Assembly (NCBI RefSeq): GCF_020535405.1
Contig: NZ_CP085036.1
Span: 2,170,001-2,234,000 of the forward strand
Direction: 5' to 3'
DNA from: Antiquaquibacter oligotrophicus
Lineage (GTDB): Bacteria; Actinomycetota; Actinomycetes; Actinomycetales; Microbacteriaceae
Length of the DNA stretch: 64,000 nucleotides
Both the position numbers and the translations under genes were made by a program. Below, in pieces: positions 25,999 to 36,307 of the stretch (the stretch's first letter is position 1; each line of letters opens with the position of its first letter). The notes beneath the pieces are model-generated. The model had not been told where the DNA came from. It ran no database searches and saw only the letters and a list, made by a program, of their open reading frames with translations.

Positions 25999-27729
25999 TT
26001 AGCGTCCCATGACGACCGTGGCAGCTCCAGGACAGACGGCGTCGAGGTCGGCCTCCGCGTTCGGGTCGTCGGTGTGCACCGTGACATCCGTGCCGAGAAG
26101 GTCGATGACCGCACACACGTCGCCGGCCGAGAGGGACGGCAGATACGCGTAGGCCTTCACCGGGTTGGTGTGGAACTCATCGACGTCGAGTTGCAGGAGC
26201 CAACGATTGCCCCACGAATCGTAGGGGGTTCGCCACAGCACGTCCTGACCGTTCTCGCGGCCGCTCAACGACAGCACCGTGTCGGCCTGCTCGTTGGTGA
26301 GCCCGAACGCGTTTCCACCCACGATCTCGACGAGCGGAAGTTGTGAGATCGGGTCCTGCGGTTCGCCGGGTGACCACACGAGGCCGGCGAGAAGCACGGT
26401 GCCGAAAACACTCGCAATGATCTCGGTGCGACGGGCCGCGAGGTGTTCCAGGAGAGAGGCGGCCGCCCCGAGTGCGATCACGAGGAAGACGATGCTCACC
26501 GTCCAGCCGAATTTCGCCGGGTAGTAGCCCCACGTGGTCTCGAACCCGACGCGCTGAGCAAGCAGGAACCCGAGACCGAGCGCGAAACCGATGACCATCG
26601 CGAGAACGCCGGAGAGCACCCGGCGTTCGCCCGCGAACCTCGCGGAGAGGGCGGCGAGTACACCGACGAGACCGACCGCGCTCACGATCGTCGCAGGGCC
26701 GATCGTCGGGAATCCGCCGTCTGCGGCGAGGAAGGCCGACGCGGCGAGGTATTGCGGGATGCTCACCGCGGCGAGGTAACCGACGGCCAGGGCGATCGCG
26801 GCGATCGGTGCGAGCATCCGTCGCCACCCGGCGCGGAGGATCTCGCGGCGCGAGCGCACCGCAATGAGCACACCGAGGGGCGCGACGACAACAACGAGCG
26901 GACTCCAGACCGCGAGAAGCGCAGCCGCGGCAACGATGAGAGCTGCAAGCGACGCAACGGGGTGCCGGGGGGAGTCCAGGTAGACGAGCCACACCGACAG
27001 GAGCAGCGCGAGCGCGAAGGATGTCGTGACGAACCCGTACTGGAACTGGACGCCGAGCACAAACCACGTGGTGCCGAGGAGTGACGCGATGACGGTGACG
27101 ATGGCTGCGACGGGGGTCCGAAGGCGAGTCGCCGATCGCGCAACGATTGCTCCGGCGAGGAGGCAGCAGACCGCGAGCATAAAAACCCAGAGGCCGGCGA
27201 GGGCGGCCACATCGTGACCGGCGAGGCCAGCATCCGACACATCGTTCCGGCCGGGTGCCATGGCCGACGCGACCATGCCGAACGGCAACGGGGTGGGAGA
27301 CCCGGTACCCGACGGCACGATTCCGCCGGCTTCCAGGATCTCGCGTGAGAACACGATGACGTTGACCGAATCCGAGTTCATGGCCCACGCGATGTGCAGG
27401 GCGCCCGGCAACACCTGAGCCAGCACGGCCGTAGCGATGACGAGCAGGCCCCCGGATGCCGCGGCCAAGGTCAGCGCGAGTGCGCGTCTCGACGGCGCCG
27501 TCACCCCGGCACGCGCCGCCGTGACGATCGCGACGAGCACAACGGCGGCCCACACCGCAGCCTCGAGCCACGGGAGGGGAACCCCGAGGTGGGGGGAGAC
27601 GAGGAGGATGACGAGTTCGACTCCGAGGAGCCCGATGACCGCGAATCCTGCTGCCGCGGGCGCGCTCGTGCGGCGGATCGCGAGCGACCAGAGCGCGAGC
27701 AGCCCGACAGTCCAGACGGCCACCATCAT
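25999..27729 (-). CDS. large polytopic membrane protein of unknown function
   Basis: A 576-residue protein with about 14 predicted membrane helices and a C-terminal soluble tail of about 120 residues that begins near PGEPQDPISQLPLVE and contains two cysteines (DVCAVIDLL, DAVCPGAA). An early outer loop holds AWAMNSDSVNVIVFSREIL. The layout of many helices plus an extracytoplasmic end resembles GT-C type transferases and other actinobacterial surface-glycan membrane proteins, but I do not recognise the family. ATG 27729 is supported by a TAGGCT box exactly seven bases upstream. It faces the acyltransferase gene. Confidence 0.7.
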   Translation of the reverse strand: MMVAVWTVGLLALWSLAIRRTSAPAAAGFAVIGLLGVELVILLVSPHLGVPLPWLEAAVWAAVVLVAIVTAARAGVTAPSRRALALTLAAASGGLLVIATAVLAQVLPGALHIAWAMNSDSVNVIVFSREILEAGGIVPSGTGSPTPLPFGMVASAMAPGRNDVSDAGLAGHDVAALAGLWVFMLAVCCLLAGAIVARSATRLRTPVAAIVTVIASLLGTTWFVLGVQFQYGFVTTSFALALLLSVWLVYLDSPRHPVASLAALIVAAAALLAVWSPLVVVVAPLGVLIAVRSRREILRAGWRRMLAPIAAIALAVGYLAAVSIPQYLAASAFLAADGGFPTIGPATIVSAVGLVGVLAALSARFAGERRVLSGVLAMVIGFALGLGFLLAQRVGFETTWGYYPAKFGWTVSIVFLVIALGAAASLLEHLAARRTEIIASVFGTVLLAGLVWSPGEPQDPISQLPLVEIVGGNAFGLTNEQADTVLSLSGRENGQDVLWRTPYDSWGNRWLLQLDVDEFHTNPVKAYAYLPSLSAGDVCAVIDLLGTDVTVHTDDPNAEADLDAVCPGAATVVMGR

Positions 27730-27736
27730 GCGTGAC

Positions 27737-27742
27737 AGCCTA
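27737..27742 (-). promoter_or_regulatory. -10 box for leaderless membrane protein gene
   Basis: TAGGCT on the minus strand ends seven bases before ATG 27729. Confidence 0.5.
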
Positions 27743-27787
27743 TCCGCGCCCCGACCACGCCGCCGCGGGCGGCGATACCCCTCCCGA

Positions 27788-27793
27788 TAGCAT
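27788..27793 (+). promoter_or_regulatory. -10 box for leaderless acyltransferase gene
   Basis: TAGCAT ends six bases before GTG 27800; the six bases between are GGGGGC, too close for a normal ribosome site. Confidence 0.5.
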
Positions 27794-27799
27794 GGGGGC

Positions 27800-29035
27800 G
27801 TGAGTTCGGCCGGCACCTCCTCCCTCGAACGCGGTGCCACCCCCGTTGTTCCCCCGGGCTCCGGGGCGATCGTGTCGCTTTCTCAGGCGCTGAACGGCAA
27901 CAACAATTCCCTCGGTCTCATCCGTCTTGTTCTTGCCGCTGCGGTCATCTTCGACCACGCCTTCCCGCTCGGCGGATTCGGTCTCGACCCGGTCAAAGAG
28001 CTCACGCGCGACCAGGCTTCCCTCGGTTCGCTCGCCGTCGGCGGGTTTTTCGCGATCAGCGGTTACCTCATCGCCAAGAGCGGTATGTCCGGCGATGTCG
28101 TGCAGTTCATGTGGCGCAGAACGCTGCGCATTTTCCCCGCGTACTGGGCGGTGCTGCTCGTCACCGGTTTTGTGATCGCCCCGCTCATCTGGTGGCTCGG
28201 TTACGGGCGCGAACTGGCCGGGTACTTCACGCCAGGGGGAGGGGTGACTTACTTCGTCGCCAACTTCACCCTCAACATCGGCGCCTACGGTATTCACGAT
28301 CTGCTCGCGACGACCACCCCGTACGGGGAGATCGCCGGGCAGAGCGTCTTCAACGGTTCGATCTGGACGCTCATTTACGAGTGGACCTGCTACCTCATCA
28401 TCGCCGTCATGGTGCTGTTCGGCATCCTGCGTAATGCACGTATCCTCGTGCCGATTCTCACCGCGTTCTACCTGGTGCTGCAGATCCTCGCGATCATCGA
28501 CCTCGAGTGGGTTGGTCTCGTGGTGCCGCAGCTCGCCGACCCCTTCGCGATCTCGCTCACCTTCACCTTCCTCCTCGGCTCGACACTCGCCGTGTATTCA
28601 CGAACGGTGCCGTTCGACGACCGCCTGGGCATCCTCTCGGCGATCGTGCTCCTCGTGAGCCTGCGGTATGGCGGGTTCCTCGTTGTCGGCACCATCGCGG
28701 GTGCCTACCTGGTGATGTACCTCGCGGCGAGACTCCCCGCTCGTGTGCAGTGGATCGGCAAAAAGAACGACTACTCGTACGGCGTCTACATCTACGGATT
28801 TCTCGTTCAGCAGGTGTTGGCATACCTGGGCGCCTACCGCCTCGGGTATGTTCCTTTCGTCGCACTCTCGCTGCTGATCACCTTCGGTTTCGCCTGGCTC
28901 AGCTGGCATGGCGTCGAGAAATGGGCCATGCGATTGAAGTCGTGGGGCCCCGGCAAGGGTGTGCGGCATTGGTTCGACAAGGCACGGCAGTACAGCAAGG
29001 CGCGGCGTAGGCCCGCCGGTGAGGCAGGACAGTGA
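27800..29035 (+). CDS. membrane acyltransferase family 3 (OafA/YrhL-like)
   Basis: A 411-residue integral membrane protein that probably O-acetylates (or otherwise acylates) a surface sugar. The family opening is seen as NNSLGLIRLVLAAAVIFDHAFPLGG, with the conserved His, followed by SGYLIAKSGM and the RRTLRIFPAYW motif with its Arg-Arg. Ten or so helices follow. GTG 27800 fits the promoter box. The stop overlaps the start of the SDR epimerase by four bases, which ties the acylation to a sugar-nucleotide step. A second member of the family is at 54744. Confidence 0.88.
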   Translation: MSSAGTSSLERGATPVVPPGSGAIVSLSQALNGNNNSLGLIRLVLAAAVIFDHAFPLGGFGLDPVKELTRDQASLGSLAVGGFFAISGYLIAKSGMSGDVVQFMWRRTLRIFPAYWAVLLVTGFVIAPLIWWLGYGRELAGYFTPGGGVTYFVANFTLNIGAYGIHDLLATTTPYGEIAGQSVFNGSIWTLIYEWTCYLIIAVMVLFGILRNARILVPILTAFYLVLQILAIIDLEWVGLVVPQLADPFAISLTFTFLLGSTLAVYSRTVPFDDRLGILSAIVLLVSLRYGGFLVVGTIAGAYLVMYLAARLPARVQWIGKKNDYSYGVYIYGFLVQQVLAYLGAYRLGYVPFVALSLLITFGFAWLSWHGVEKWAMRLKSWGPGKGVRHWFDKARQYSKARRRPAGEAGQ

Positions 29036-30096
29036 CTCTGGGGACAGTGCTCGTGACGGGCGGCGCGGGATTCATCGGCTGCGCGCTCGCCGATCGGCTG
29101 GTCAGTAGCGCTGACCGCTGGATCGCGTTCGACTCGCTTCACTCGCAGGTGCACCCAGGCTCAGAGCGACCGGCCGCTTTGCATGAGTCCGCCGAACTCG
29201 TGGTGGCGGATGTCACCGACCCTGGGGCCTGGGATGCCCTGCTGGCCGACACACGACCCGACACGATCATCCACCTCGCCGCCGAAACGGGAACCGCGCA
29301 GTCCCTCGACGAGGCGAGCCGCCACAGCCGCGTGAACGTCGTCGGAACTACCGAGCTCACCGATGCCCTCGGGCGCTCCGGCCACCTTCCGTCGCACGTC
29401 GTTCTGGCATCGAGTCGTGCCGTGTACGGCGAGGGCACGTGGCAGCGGGCGGATGGCACGGTGTTCCAGCCCGGCATGCGCTCCCACGCACAACTCGAGG
29501 CCGGCCAGTGGGACTTCCCGGATGCGGTCGCCGTACCGGAGTCGTCGCTGACCACGCCGCCCGCTCCGACGAGTGTGTACGGCGCGACCAAGCTCGCTCA
29601 GGAGAACCTCCTCACGGCGTGGGGCGGCGCTCGTGGAGTCCCGGTGAGCATCCTCCGGCTGCAGAACGTGTACGGCCCCGGTCAGTCCCTCATCAACTCC
29701 TACACGGGTATCGTGTCGCTCTTCTCGCAGTGGGCGCGCGAGGGCAAGCAGATCCCGCTGTACGAGGACGGCAAGATCATCCGCGACTTCGTGTTCATCG
29801 ACGACGTGGCGTGGGCTATCGCCGCGACCCTCGCGGCGGGTCCGGATGACGCGCGCCCCGTGCTCGACGTCGGCACCGGGGTGGCGACAACCATCCACGA
29901 CATGGCGTCGGCGATCGCCGACTACTACGGGGCGCCCGAGCCGACTGTGGTCGGTAAGTTCCGCGACGGGGACGTGCGCGCAGCGTCGGCCGACATCTCG
30001 GCGACAACGACGTGGCTGGATTGGCAGCCGACCGTCTCCCTCACGCAGGGTGTTGCAGCACTCCAGGACTGGATCGGCGCGACGCGGCCCCTGTAG
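29032..30096 (+). CDS. NAD-dependent sugar-nucleotide epimerase (SDR), possibly dTDP-rhamnose 4-epimerase-like
   Basis: A 354-residue extended SDR protein with GGAGFIG near residue 10, SSRAVYG and SVYGATK holding the YxxxK pair. Between the YG motif and the catalytic Tyr there is a long insert (about 45 residues) that ends in PESSLTTPPAPTS. Such an insert is what I remember from the dTDP-L-rhamnose 4-epimerase group, which makes dTDP-6-deoxy-L-talose, so that reaction is a candidate; another UDP- or dTDP-sugar epimerase is equally allowed. GTG 29032 overlaps the acyltransferase stop by four bases. Confidence 0.75.
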   Translation: MTLGTVLVTGGAGFIGCALADRLVSSADRWIAFDSLHSQVHPGSERPAALHESAELVVADVTDPGAWDALLADTRPDTIIHLAAETGTAQSLDEASRHSRVNVVGTTELTDALGRSGHLPSHVVLASSRAVYGEGTWQRADGTVFQPGMRSHAQLEAGQWDFPDAVAVPESSLTTPPAPTSVYGATKLAQENLLTAWGGARGVPVSILRLQNVYGPGQSLINSYTGIVSLFSQWAREGKQIPLYEDGKIIRDFVFIDDVAWAIAATLAAGPDDARPVLDVGTGVATTIHDMASAIADYYGAPEPTVVGKFRDGDVRAASADISATTTWLDWQPTVSLTQGVAALQDWIGATRPL

Positions 30097-30100
30097 CCCG

Positions 30101-30460
30101 TCAGTCCTTGGGTGGGGTTTCGAGTTCGCGGATGCGCAGCTCGAGGAGTGCGACCTGTTCGGCGAGCGTGCGTGTTTTGGATTCGAGTTTCGTCAGTTCG
30201 GCGCTCGATTGGAGCGCCACGAGGAAGAGGATCGCGATCCCCACGAAGAACACGAGGTTGGTGGGCACCTGGATCCCCAGCACTCCCGCAGCCCAATCGA
30301 GCGTCGAGGGGAAAATTCCGATGACGAGCGCGAGCACGCCGGCCACCACCCACCAGATCGCGTGACGCTCGCGAAGGCGGTGACGTCGCAGCATTTCGAT
30401 AACGACGATGAGGATGAGGGCCGCCGAGACGATCCCGAGAACGTAACTGGCCACGCTCAT
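30101..30460 (-). CDS. DUF2304 small membrane protein
   Basis: A 119-residue protein with three membrane helices (about residues 3-22, 33-52, 66-85), an RHRLRERHAIWWVVAG loop and a C-terminal coiled coil (about 88-115). This is the DUF2304 family, which often sits next to a dolichyl-phosphate-mannose-synthase-like gene, as here. It may anchor or help that enzyme at the membrane; the role is inferred from context. Its start overlaps the glycosyltransferase stop by four bases. Confidence 0.85.
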   Translation of the reverse strand: MSVASYVLGIVSAALILIVVIEMLRRHRLRERHAIWWVVAGVLALVIGIFPSTLDWAAGVLGIQVPTNLVFFVGIAILFLVALQSSAELTKLESKTRTLAEQVALLELRIRELETPPKD

Positions 30461-31227
30461 ACTTGTGCTCCCGTCGCCGTCACGGCACCGGTCACCCGGT
30501 ACGCGGACTTGGGTCGAATGTAGGCGAACACGAGGGCCACTCCCGCCCTCGCCAGGTAGATTGCCGACCGCACGAAGTTCTGGGATGGCACACCGGCAGA
30601 CCTCGGTCGCATCGCGACGGGCACCTGTGTGATCGAGAGCCCCGCGCGAGCGGCGATGACGAGCGCCTCGATGGTGTCGCCGAGGTACTCGGCGGGGTAG
30701 TGCTCCGCGAAAAGGGCTACCGCACGGGGGCCGGATGCCTTGAAGCCCGAGGTTGTGTCGGTGAGCTTCGTGTGTGCCGTCCTGCTGAGGATGGATGCGA
30801 GTACCTTCATGGCCCAGGCCCGTGGGCCTCGGGTTGTGTAGTCGCCCTCGCCGGCAAAGCGCGCACCCAGCACAACGTCGTGAGAGTCCAACTGGGCGAG
30901 AAGGGCCGGCACACCGGACGGATCGTGCTGACCATCTGAGTCGACCTGCACGACGGTCGTGTAGCCGTTCGCGAGCGCGTACTTGAAGCCGAGGCGCATC
31001 GCCCCGCCGACACCGAGATTGAAGGGGAGTGTGGCAACACGGGCACCGGCCGCGCGTGCCACAGCGGTCGTGGCATCCGTCGATCCGTCGTCGACAACGA
31101 GGACCCCGACACCCGGGAGTTTCTCGAGTACCTCGTGCACCACGGCCGCGACCGACGCCTCCTCGTGGAAGGCGGGCATCACGATGAGGGTGCTCGCGTA
31201 CGGGGACGGTACGGGGGCGGAAGTCAC
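30457..31227 (-). CDS. polyprenyl-phosphate glycosyltransferase, DPM1-like family 2
   Basis: A 256-residue GT-A enzyme. It starts with VMPAFHEE, followed by VVDDGSTDATT, VVQVDSDGQHDP with the DxD-type acidic residues, and the RPRSAGVPSQNF stretch that links to the C-terminal amphipathic/helical end. The family transfers a sugar from GDP- or UDP-sugar to polyprenyl phosphate, giving the donor for outer-face GT-C enzymes such as the GT39-like protein at the left edge. GTG 31227 is supported by a TAGGAT box six bases upstream. DUF2304 follows in the same operon. Confidence 0.88.
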   Translation of the reverse strand: MTSAPVPSPYASTLIVMPAFHEEASVAAVVHEVLEKLPGVGVLVVDDGSTDATTAVARAAGARVATLPFNLGVGGAMRLGFKYALANGYTTVVQVDSDGQHDPSGVPALLAQLDSHDVVLGARFAGEGDYTTRGPRAWAMKVLASILSRTAHTKLTDTTSGFKASGPRAVALFAEHYPAEYLGDTIEALVIAARAGLSITQVPVAMRPRSAGVPSQNFVRSAIYLARAGVALVFAYIRPKSAYRVTGAVTATGAQV

Positions 31228-31233
31228 CCGCCG

Positions 31234-31239
31234 ATCCTA
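31234..31239 (-). promoter_or_regulatory. -10 box for leaderless DPM1-like gene
   Basis: TAGGAT on the minus strand ends six bases before GTG 31227. It overlaps the stop region of the upstream glycosyltransferase gene. Confidence 0.5.
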
Positions 31240-32136
31240 CTCGGCGCTGCGGTAGGGCAGGCCGAGAACGTGGCGGGTGAGGGTCGAGCGTCCCACCCTG
31301 TTGCCGTGCCGGATCGCGCCGGGCAGTTCACTGAGCGCATTCAACCGGGAGGTGGCGTGGATGCGCGCCGCCCGCGCCGCCCGATGCCATCCGCGTGCGG
31401 CACATTCGGCCGCCGCCTGCTCGAACAACGAACGCTCCTGACGGAACTTCGATCCGTCGGGACCCGTCACCGACGACAGACTCGTCGAGTGTCGGCGGTA
31501 CTCGAAGACGATCTCGTCGTCGAGTACGAGGTTTCCACCGTCGAAGGTGATCGTCAGGAGCATCGCGAGGTCTTGAACGACATCGAGGTCGGTGCGGAAA
31601 CCGCCGGAAAGGCGAGACGTGCGCCAGGCGAGGGAGGGGAAGTAGGTCCAGTTTCCGCGCAGCAGACTCGTGGCGAGGCGCTCGCCGCTGAAGCGCCGCG
31701 CGCCGGTGCCGCCGAAGCGGTAGAGCGCTTTGACGCGATCGGCGAGCGGTGTGGTCACCGCTCCGTTCTCGTCGATGACACGAACGCCGGGTTGAATGAT
31801 GTCGGCGTCGGGAAACTCCGCCATGAGTTCCCGCACCCGCCGCACGTATCCCGGCAGCATGACATCGTCGCAGCCCATGATCGTCACGAACTCCGAGGTG
31901 GCGAGCGAGACTGCCTTGTTGTAGTTACGGCTCGGCTTCAAGTTCTCGTCATTGCGGAGATAGGTGACCCGCTCATCGCCGAGCGTCTGTGCCCAGCGAC
32001 CGGGCTCCGGGTCGGGGTACTGGTCATCCAAGATGGTCAAACGCCAGTCCCCGTCGGTCTGCGCGAGCACGCTCTCGACGGCAATCCTGAAGTGGTCGAA
32101 GCGGCCCCAGAACGGCATCATGATGTCCAGAGTCAC
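31237..32136 (-). CDS. family 2 glycosyltransferase
   Basis: A 299-residue GT-A protein with DIMMPFWGR at the start, ILDDQYPDP in place of the usual DDGS, and IMGCDDVMLPGY holding the metal-binding acidic pair. The C-terminal half is rich in Arg and helical. Neighbours on both sides are glycosyltransferases. GTG 32136 is chosen because a TAGCCT box sits six bases upstream; it overlaps the -10 box of the divergent GT4 gene. Confidence 0.82.
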   Translation of the reverse strand: MTLDIMMPFWGRFDHFRIAVESVLAQTDGDWRLTILDDQYPDPEPGRWAQTLGDERVTYLRNDENLKPSRNYNKAVSLATSEFVTIMGCDDVMLPGYVRRVRELMAEFPDADIIQPGVRVIDENGAVTTPLADRVKALYRFGGTGARRFSGERLATSLLRGNWTYFPSLAWRTSRLSGGFRTDLDVVQDLAMLLTITFDGGNLVLDDEIVFEYRRHSTSLSSVTGPDGSKFRQERSLFEQAAAECAARGWHRAARAARIHATSRLNALSELPGAIRHGNRVGRSTLTRHVLGLPYRSAE

Positions 32137-32141
32137 TCGGC

Positions 32142-32148
32142 TAGGCTA
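32142..32148. promoter_or_regulatory. shared -10 element of two divergent leaderless genes
   Basis: TAGGCTA reads as TAGGCT on the plus strand (seven bases before ATG 32155) and TAGCCT on the minus strand (six bases before GTG 32136). The two start codons are separated by only 18 bases, so one site must serve both directions. Confidence 0.6.
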
Positions 32149-32154
32149 ACCGCC

Positions 32155-33255
32155 ATGTCTGCTCCCGCGGTGCCCGTGCCGCGGGTCGCCATCCCCATGC
32201 TCACCCTCGTGCGCGGTGGCATGGGCGGCAGCGAGACCTACGCTCGGGAACTCGTTTCGCGGTTGGCGGCAAACGATCGAGTGGATGCAGTCGCCGTCGT
32301 TCCGGACGCGGCCGCGGGTTTCAGCGCGCCACTGCCGGAGGTTGCGGTCCCCGGTCTCGACGGCGGAGGCTCCACGGCTCAGAGGCTGTCGACGCTCGCG
32401 TCCGCGATGCTCAAGGGGCGTGGCATCCGTCGCTCGTGGGGCGATCGCACCGTTGTGCACTACCCGTTCACGGTCCCCGCCCCGCGGCCGCCCAAGGGCA
32501 CACCGTGGATCGTGACCCTCCACGACGTGCAGCACCTCGACCTGCCGCACCTCTTTTCGCGGTCGGAACTCGCGTTCCGGCGCCGTTTCTACGACACACC
32601 AGCGCGCGAGGCGGACCTCGTGATCACGGTGAGCGAGTTCTGTCGGTCACGGATCGTCGAGCAACTCCGCATCGACCCCGATCGTGTTGTTGTCGCACAC
32701 CTCGGTGTGGACGTGAGCGAGTTTGTGCCCTTCGCGGGGGAGCGCGAGCCGTTTGTGTTGTTTCCCGCACGCGGCTGGCCTCACAAAAACCACGCGCGAC
32801 TCGTCGAGGCGATGCAGATCGTGCGCGAGCGGCACCCTGACCTCACGCTTGTGCTGACGGGTGGCGCCCTCGACCAGCTTGGCGAGCTTCCGGAGTGGGT
32901 GGATCGTCGCGGGCTCGTGAGCCTCGACGAACTCCGTGAGCTGTACCGAACCGCGTCGCTCGTCGCCTTCCCGAGTCTTTACGAAGGATTTGGTCTCCCG
33001 CCGCTGGAGGCCATGGCGTCGGGATGCCCGGTCGCGGTCGCGCACTCCGGCTCCCTGCCCGAGGTCGTCGGTGACGCGGCAGTGTTGTTCGACCCGCACA
33101 GTGTCGATGCCATCGCCGAGGGCATCCTCGAGGCGCTGAATCGCGGCAACGCGGGATTCGAGGCGGGACTGGCTCGCGCCGCATCCTTCACGTGGGATCG
33201 CTGCGTCGAGCGCCACGTCGAGGCGTACGAACGAGCCATCGAAACGCGTTCGTAA
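32155..33255 (+). CDS. family 4 glycosyltransferase
   Basis: A 366-residue GT-B protein. The N-terminal domain opens with the glycine-rich loop LVRGGMGGSETYARELV that binds acceptor and donor phosphate. The C-terminal domain has the FPARGWPHKNHARLVEA segment and the EX7E motif in FPSLYEGFGLPPLEAMASGCPV, which contacts the sugar nucleotide. Such enzymes add mannose, glucose or related sugars with retention. ATG 32155 fits the leaderless promoter box. Confidence 0.9.
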   Translation: MSAPAVPVPRVAIPMLTLVRGGMGGSETYARELVSRLAANDRVDAVAVVPDAAAGFSAPLPEVAVPGLDGGGSTAQRLSTLASAMLKGRGIRRSWGDRTVVHYPFTVPAPRPPKGTPWIVTLHDVQHLDLPHLFSRSELAFRRRFYDTPAREADLVITVSEFCRSRIVEQLRIDPDRVVVAHLGVDVSEFVPFAGEREPFVLFPARGWPHKNHARLVEAMQIVRERHPDLTLVLTGGALDQLGELPEWVDRRGLVSLDELRELYRTASLVAFPSLYEGFGLPPLEAMASGCPVAVAHSGSLPEVVGDAAVLFDPHSVDAIAEGILEALNRGNAGFEAGLARAASFTWDRCVERHVEAYERAIETRS

Positions 33256-33307
33256 CGGCTCGACAACGAGTGGCGGGAACGCACGTCGAGGGCGGTTCGT
33301 TCTGACG

Positions 33308-33313
33308 TATCCT
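33308..33313 (+). promoter_or_regulatory. -10 box for leaderless lipoprotein gene
   Basis: TATCCT ends six bases before ATG 33320 and no ribosome site is seen. Confidence 0.5.
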
Positions 33314-33319
33314 CGCGAT

Positions 33320-34279
33320 ATGAACGCTCTTCGTTTCGGGGTTGTCGCCGTCGGCGTGGCCCTCGTTCTCTCCGGTTGTGCGGCCTCAAGCCCGAGCGAC
33401 TCGACCGCGACCCCGACGGTCACGCCGACTCCGACACCTTCTGCTCCGGCGGAGCCCAGCCCGACCCTGGCCCTCTCCTGCGCCGACCTGATCTCCACGG
33501 ACGATGCCGTCGCACTGCTCGGTTACCCGGTCGAACTCGCGCCCGCCGCATGGCAGCTCACGAGCATCTCGACCGTCGCGGCCGTGCAGGGGGGAGCCCT
33601 CACGTGTCAGTGGACTCCGCCGGGCGTGAAGCCAGACCGTTCCGCAGATCTCTCCCTCTCGGTCAGCACTCACGGCCCGTTCAGTGACCCGGCAATCGGA
33701 TCCACGTGCGACACGGGATCGTGCGAGGTTGCACTCGACAGGCGATGGCTGTTCGTCCGGGCATGGCCCACACAGGGGCCCAACGCGAACACCACCGTGG
33801 ACGCGGGGGCGTGGGATGCCCTCGTGGCGTCGGTGACCTCGGCGGTTTCCGCGGCAACACAAACGAACCCTCCGTGGACTCCGCCCGCAGACACCGCGCA
33901 ATTCGAGGGATGCCCGAGCGGTTTTGCCCCGGATCCCGCCACCCTGTCTGCCGACGCTGCCGCGGCGGGACTCCGACTGTGCGCCGCCGAAGGTCGATAC
34001 TTCAGTGTGCTCCCTGGCGGAGCCTGGGCGATGCCCACTCTGACCGCCGAACTCCCCGAGCAGTACCACAAGTCGCCGTGGGTGCCCGTGGACGTCGCCG
34101 GCGCGGGGAGCGCGCTGACACGATATGGCGACGGCTCGTTCGACGTGCTCGCGACCGTCGACGGCACCATGATCCAGGTGACGCGCGCCGGGGACGCGTC
34201 CCCCGATCAGGGGTCAACGGTTGAGGAGCTCACTGCCGAGGTGGTTTCAGAACTCGAGTCGATCATCGCGCACTACTGA
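33320..34279 (+). CDS. secreted lipoprotein of unknown function
   Basis: A 319-residue protein with a signal peptide and lipobox LSGC (Cys20), then a Thr/Pro-rich linker (about 30-52). The rest is two similar-sized globular halves with paired cysteines: SCADLI...LTCQW and a GSTCDTGSCEVALD stretch in the first, and FEGCPSGFAPDP and RLCAAEGRYF in the second. No enzyme motif was recognised. It lies between a glycosyltransferase and the gmd genes but has its own promoter box, so a link to glycan synthesis is uncertain. Confidence 0.75.
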   Translation: MNALRFGVVAVGVALVLSGCAASSPSDSTATPTVTPTPTPSAPAEPSPTLALSCADLISTDDAVALLGYPVELAPAAWQLTSISTVAAVQGGALTCQWTPPGVKPDRSADLSLSVSTHGPFSDPAIGSTCDTGSCEVALDRRWLFVRAWPTQGPNANTTVDAGAWDALVASVTSAVSAATQTNPPWTPPADTAQFEGCPSGFAPDPATLSADAAAAGLRLCAAEGRYFSVLPGGAWAMPTLTAELPEQYHKSPWVPVDVAGAGSALTRYGDGSFDVLATVDGTMIQVTRAGDASPDQGSTVEELTAEVVSELESIIAHY

Positions 34280-34375
34280 CGGGTGACCGCGAAACATCCT
34301 GGTTTCTTTCATCTAGTACGGTGTGTGCTTGGGGGGGCGTTCTGCCTACCCACGCGACGACGAACGGAATGGTAG
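34280..34375 (+). promoter_or_regulatory. leader region of the gmd operon
   Basis: The 96 bases before gmd hold a candidate -10 box (TACGGT around 34317), then a G7 run and a 45-base leader that ends in a weak purine site (GGAATGG) before ATG 34376. No hairpin strong enough to name was found. Confidence 0.3.
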
Positions 34376-35361
<986 letters not shown>

Positions 35362-35365
<4 letters not shown>

Positions 35366-36300
35366 GCCGAATCCTGATCACGGGGATCACGGGCCAAGAC
35401 GGGTCGTACCTCGCCGAGCAACTGCTCGCCGAGGGTCACGAAGTCCACGGCACCGCCCTGCGGTCGGATGAGGCGGTGCCCGGCGCCACGCTGCACTCGA
35501 TCGATCTCTCGACCCCCGGTATCGCCGAGCTCATCCGCGCGGTCGAGCCGCACGAGGTGTACAATCTCGCGGCGATCTCGAGTGTGTTCGGGTCCTGGCA
35601 GCAACCTGCCGTCACCGCGGCGATCAACGGCGTCGCGGTGGCGGAGATGCTCGCGGCGCTGCGCGAACTTGCGGACTCCGGGCATCCCGTGCGATTTGTT
35701 CAGGCCTCGTCTGCCGAGATCTTCGGTATCCCCGCGGAAGTTCCGCAGAACGAGCGCACCGCGATCCGACCGACGTCGCCCTACGGTGCGTCGAAGGCGT
35801 ACGCGCATTCGCTCGTGAACGTCTACCGCACTGCTGGAGTGTGGGCGTCGGCGTGCATCCTCTACAACCACGAATCGCCGCGCCGCCCCGAGCAGTTCGT
35901 GACTCGCAAGATCACGGCGAGTGCCGCGCGTATCGCACTCGGCCTCCAGGACCGTCTCGAACTCGGCAACCTCGCCGCTCGGCGCGACTGGGGCTGGGCC
36001 CCCGACTACGCGGATGCCCTCCGTCGGGCCGCGCGAGCCGAGACGCCCGACGACTACGTCATCGCGACCGGTGTTGCTCATTCGGTCGAGGAGTTCGTGG
36101 CTGCCGCGTTCTCGCGTGTCGGCATCGACGATTGGCGCAGTGTGGTGAGTGTGAGCGACGAGTTCCTCCGTTCTGGGGACGCGCCGCAGCAACTGGGTGA
36201 TTCCTCCCATGCACGCGAGGTGCTCGGATGGCGCCCCACCGTCGACTTCGAGGGCATCGTCGCGGCCATGGTGGATGCCGACCTCGAAGCACTGCGCTAG
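35362..36300 (+). CDS. gmd paralogue, dehydratase or 4-reductase of GDP-6-deoxyhexose pathway
   Basis: A 312-residue SDR protein clearly related to the upstream gmd: [29 protein letters not shown] and [16 protein letters not shown]. Retention of the NHESPRR loop is a dehydratase feature, yet a second Gmd would be redundant and no separate GDP-4-keto-6-deoxymannose reductase (Rmd/Fcl) is present. The likely options are a 4-reductase that evolved from Gmd, or a subunit of a mixed dehydratase. ATG 35362 overlaps the gmd stop by four bases, so the two are made together. Confidence 0.8.
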
Positions 36301-36307
36301 AGAAGGC

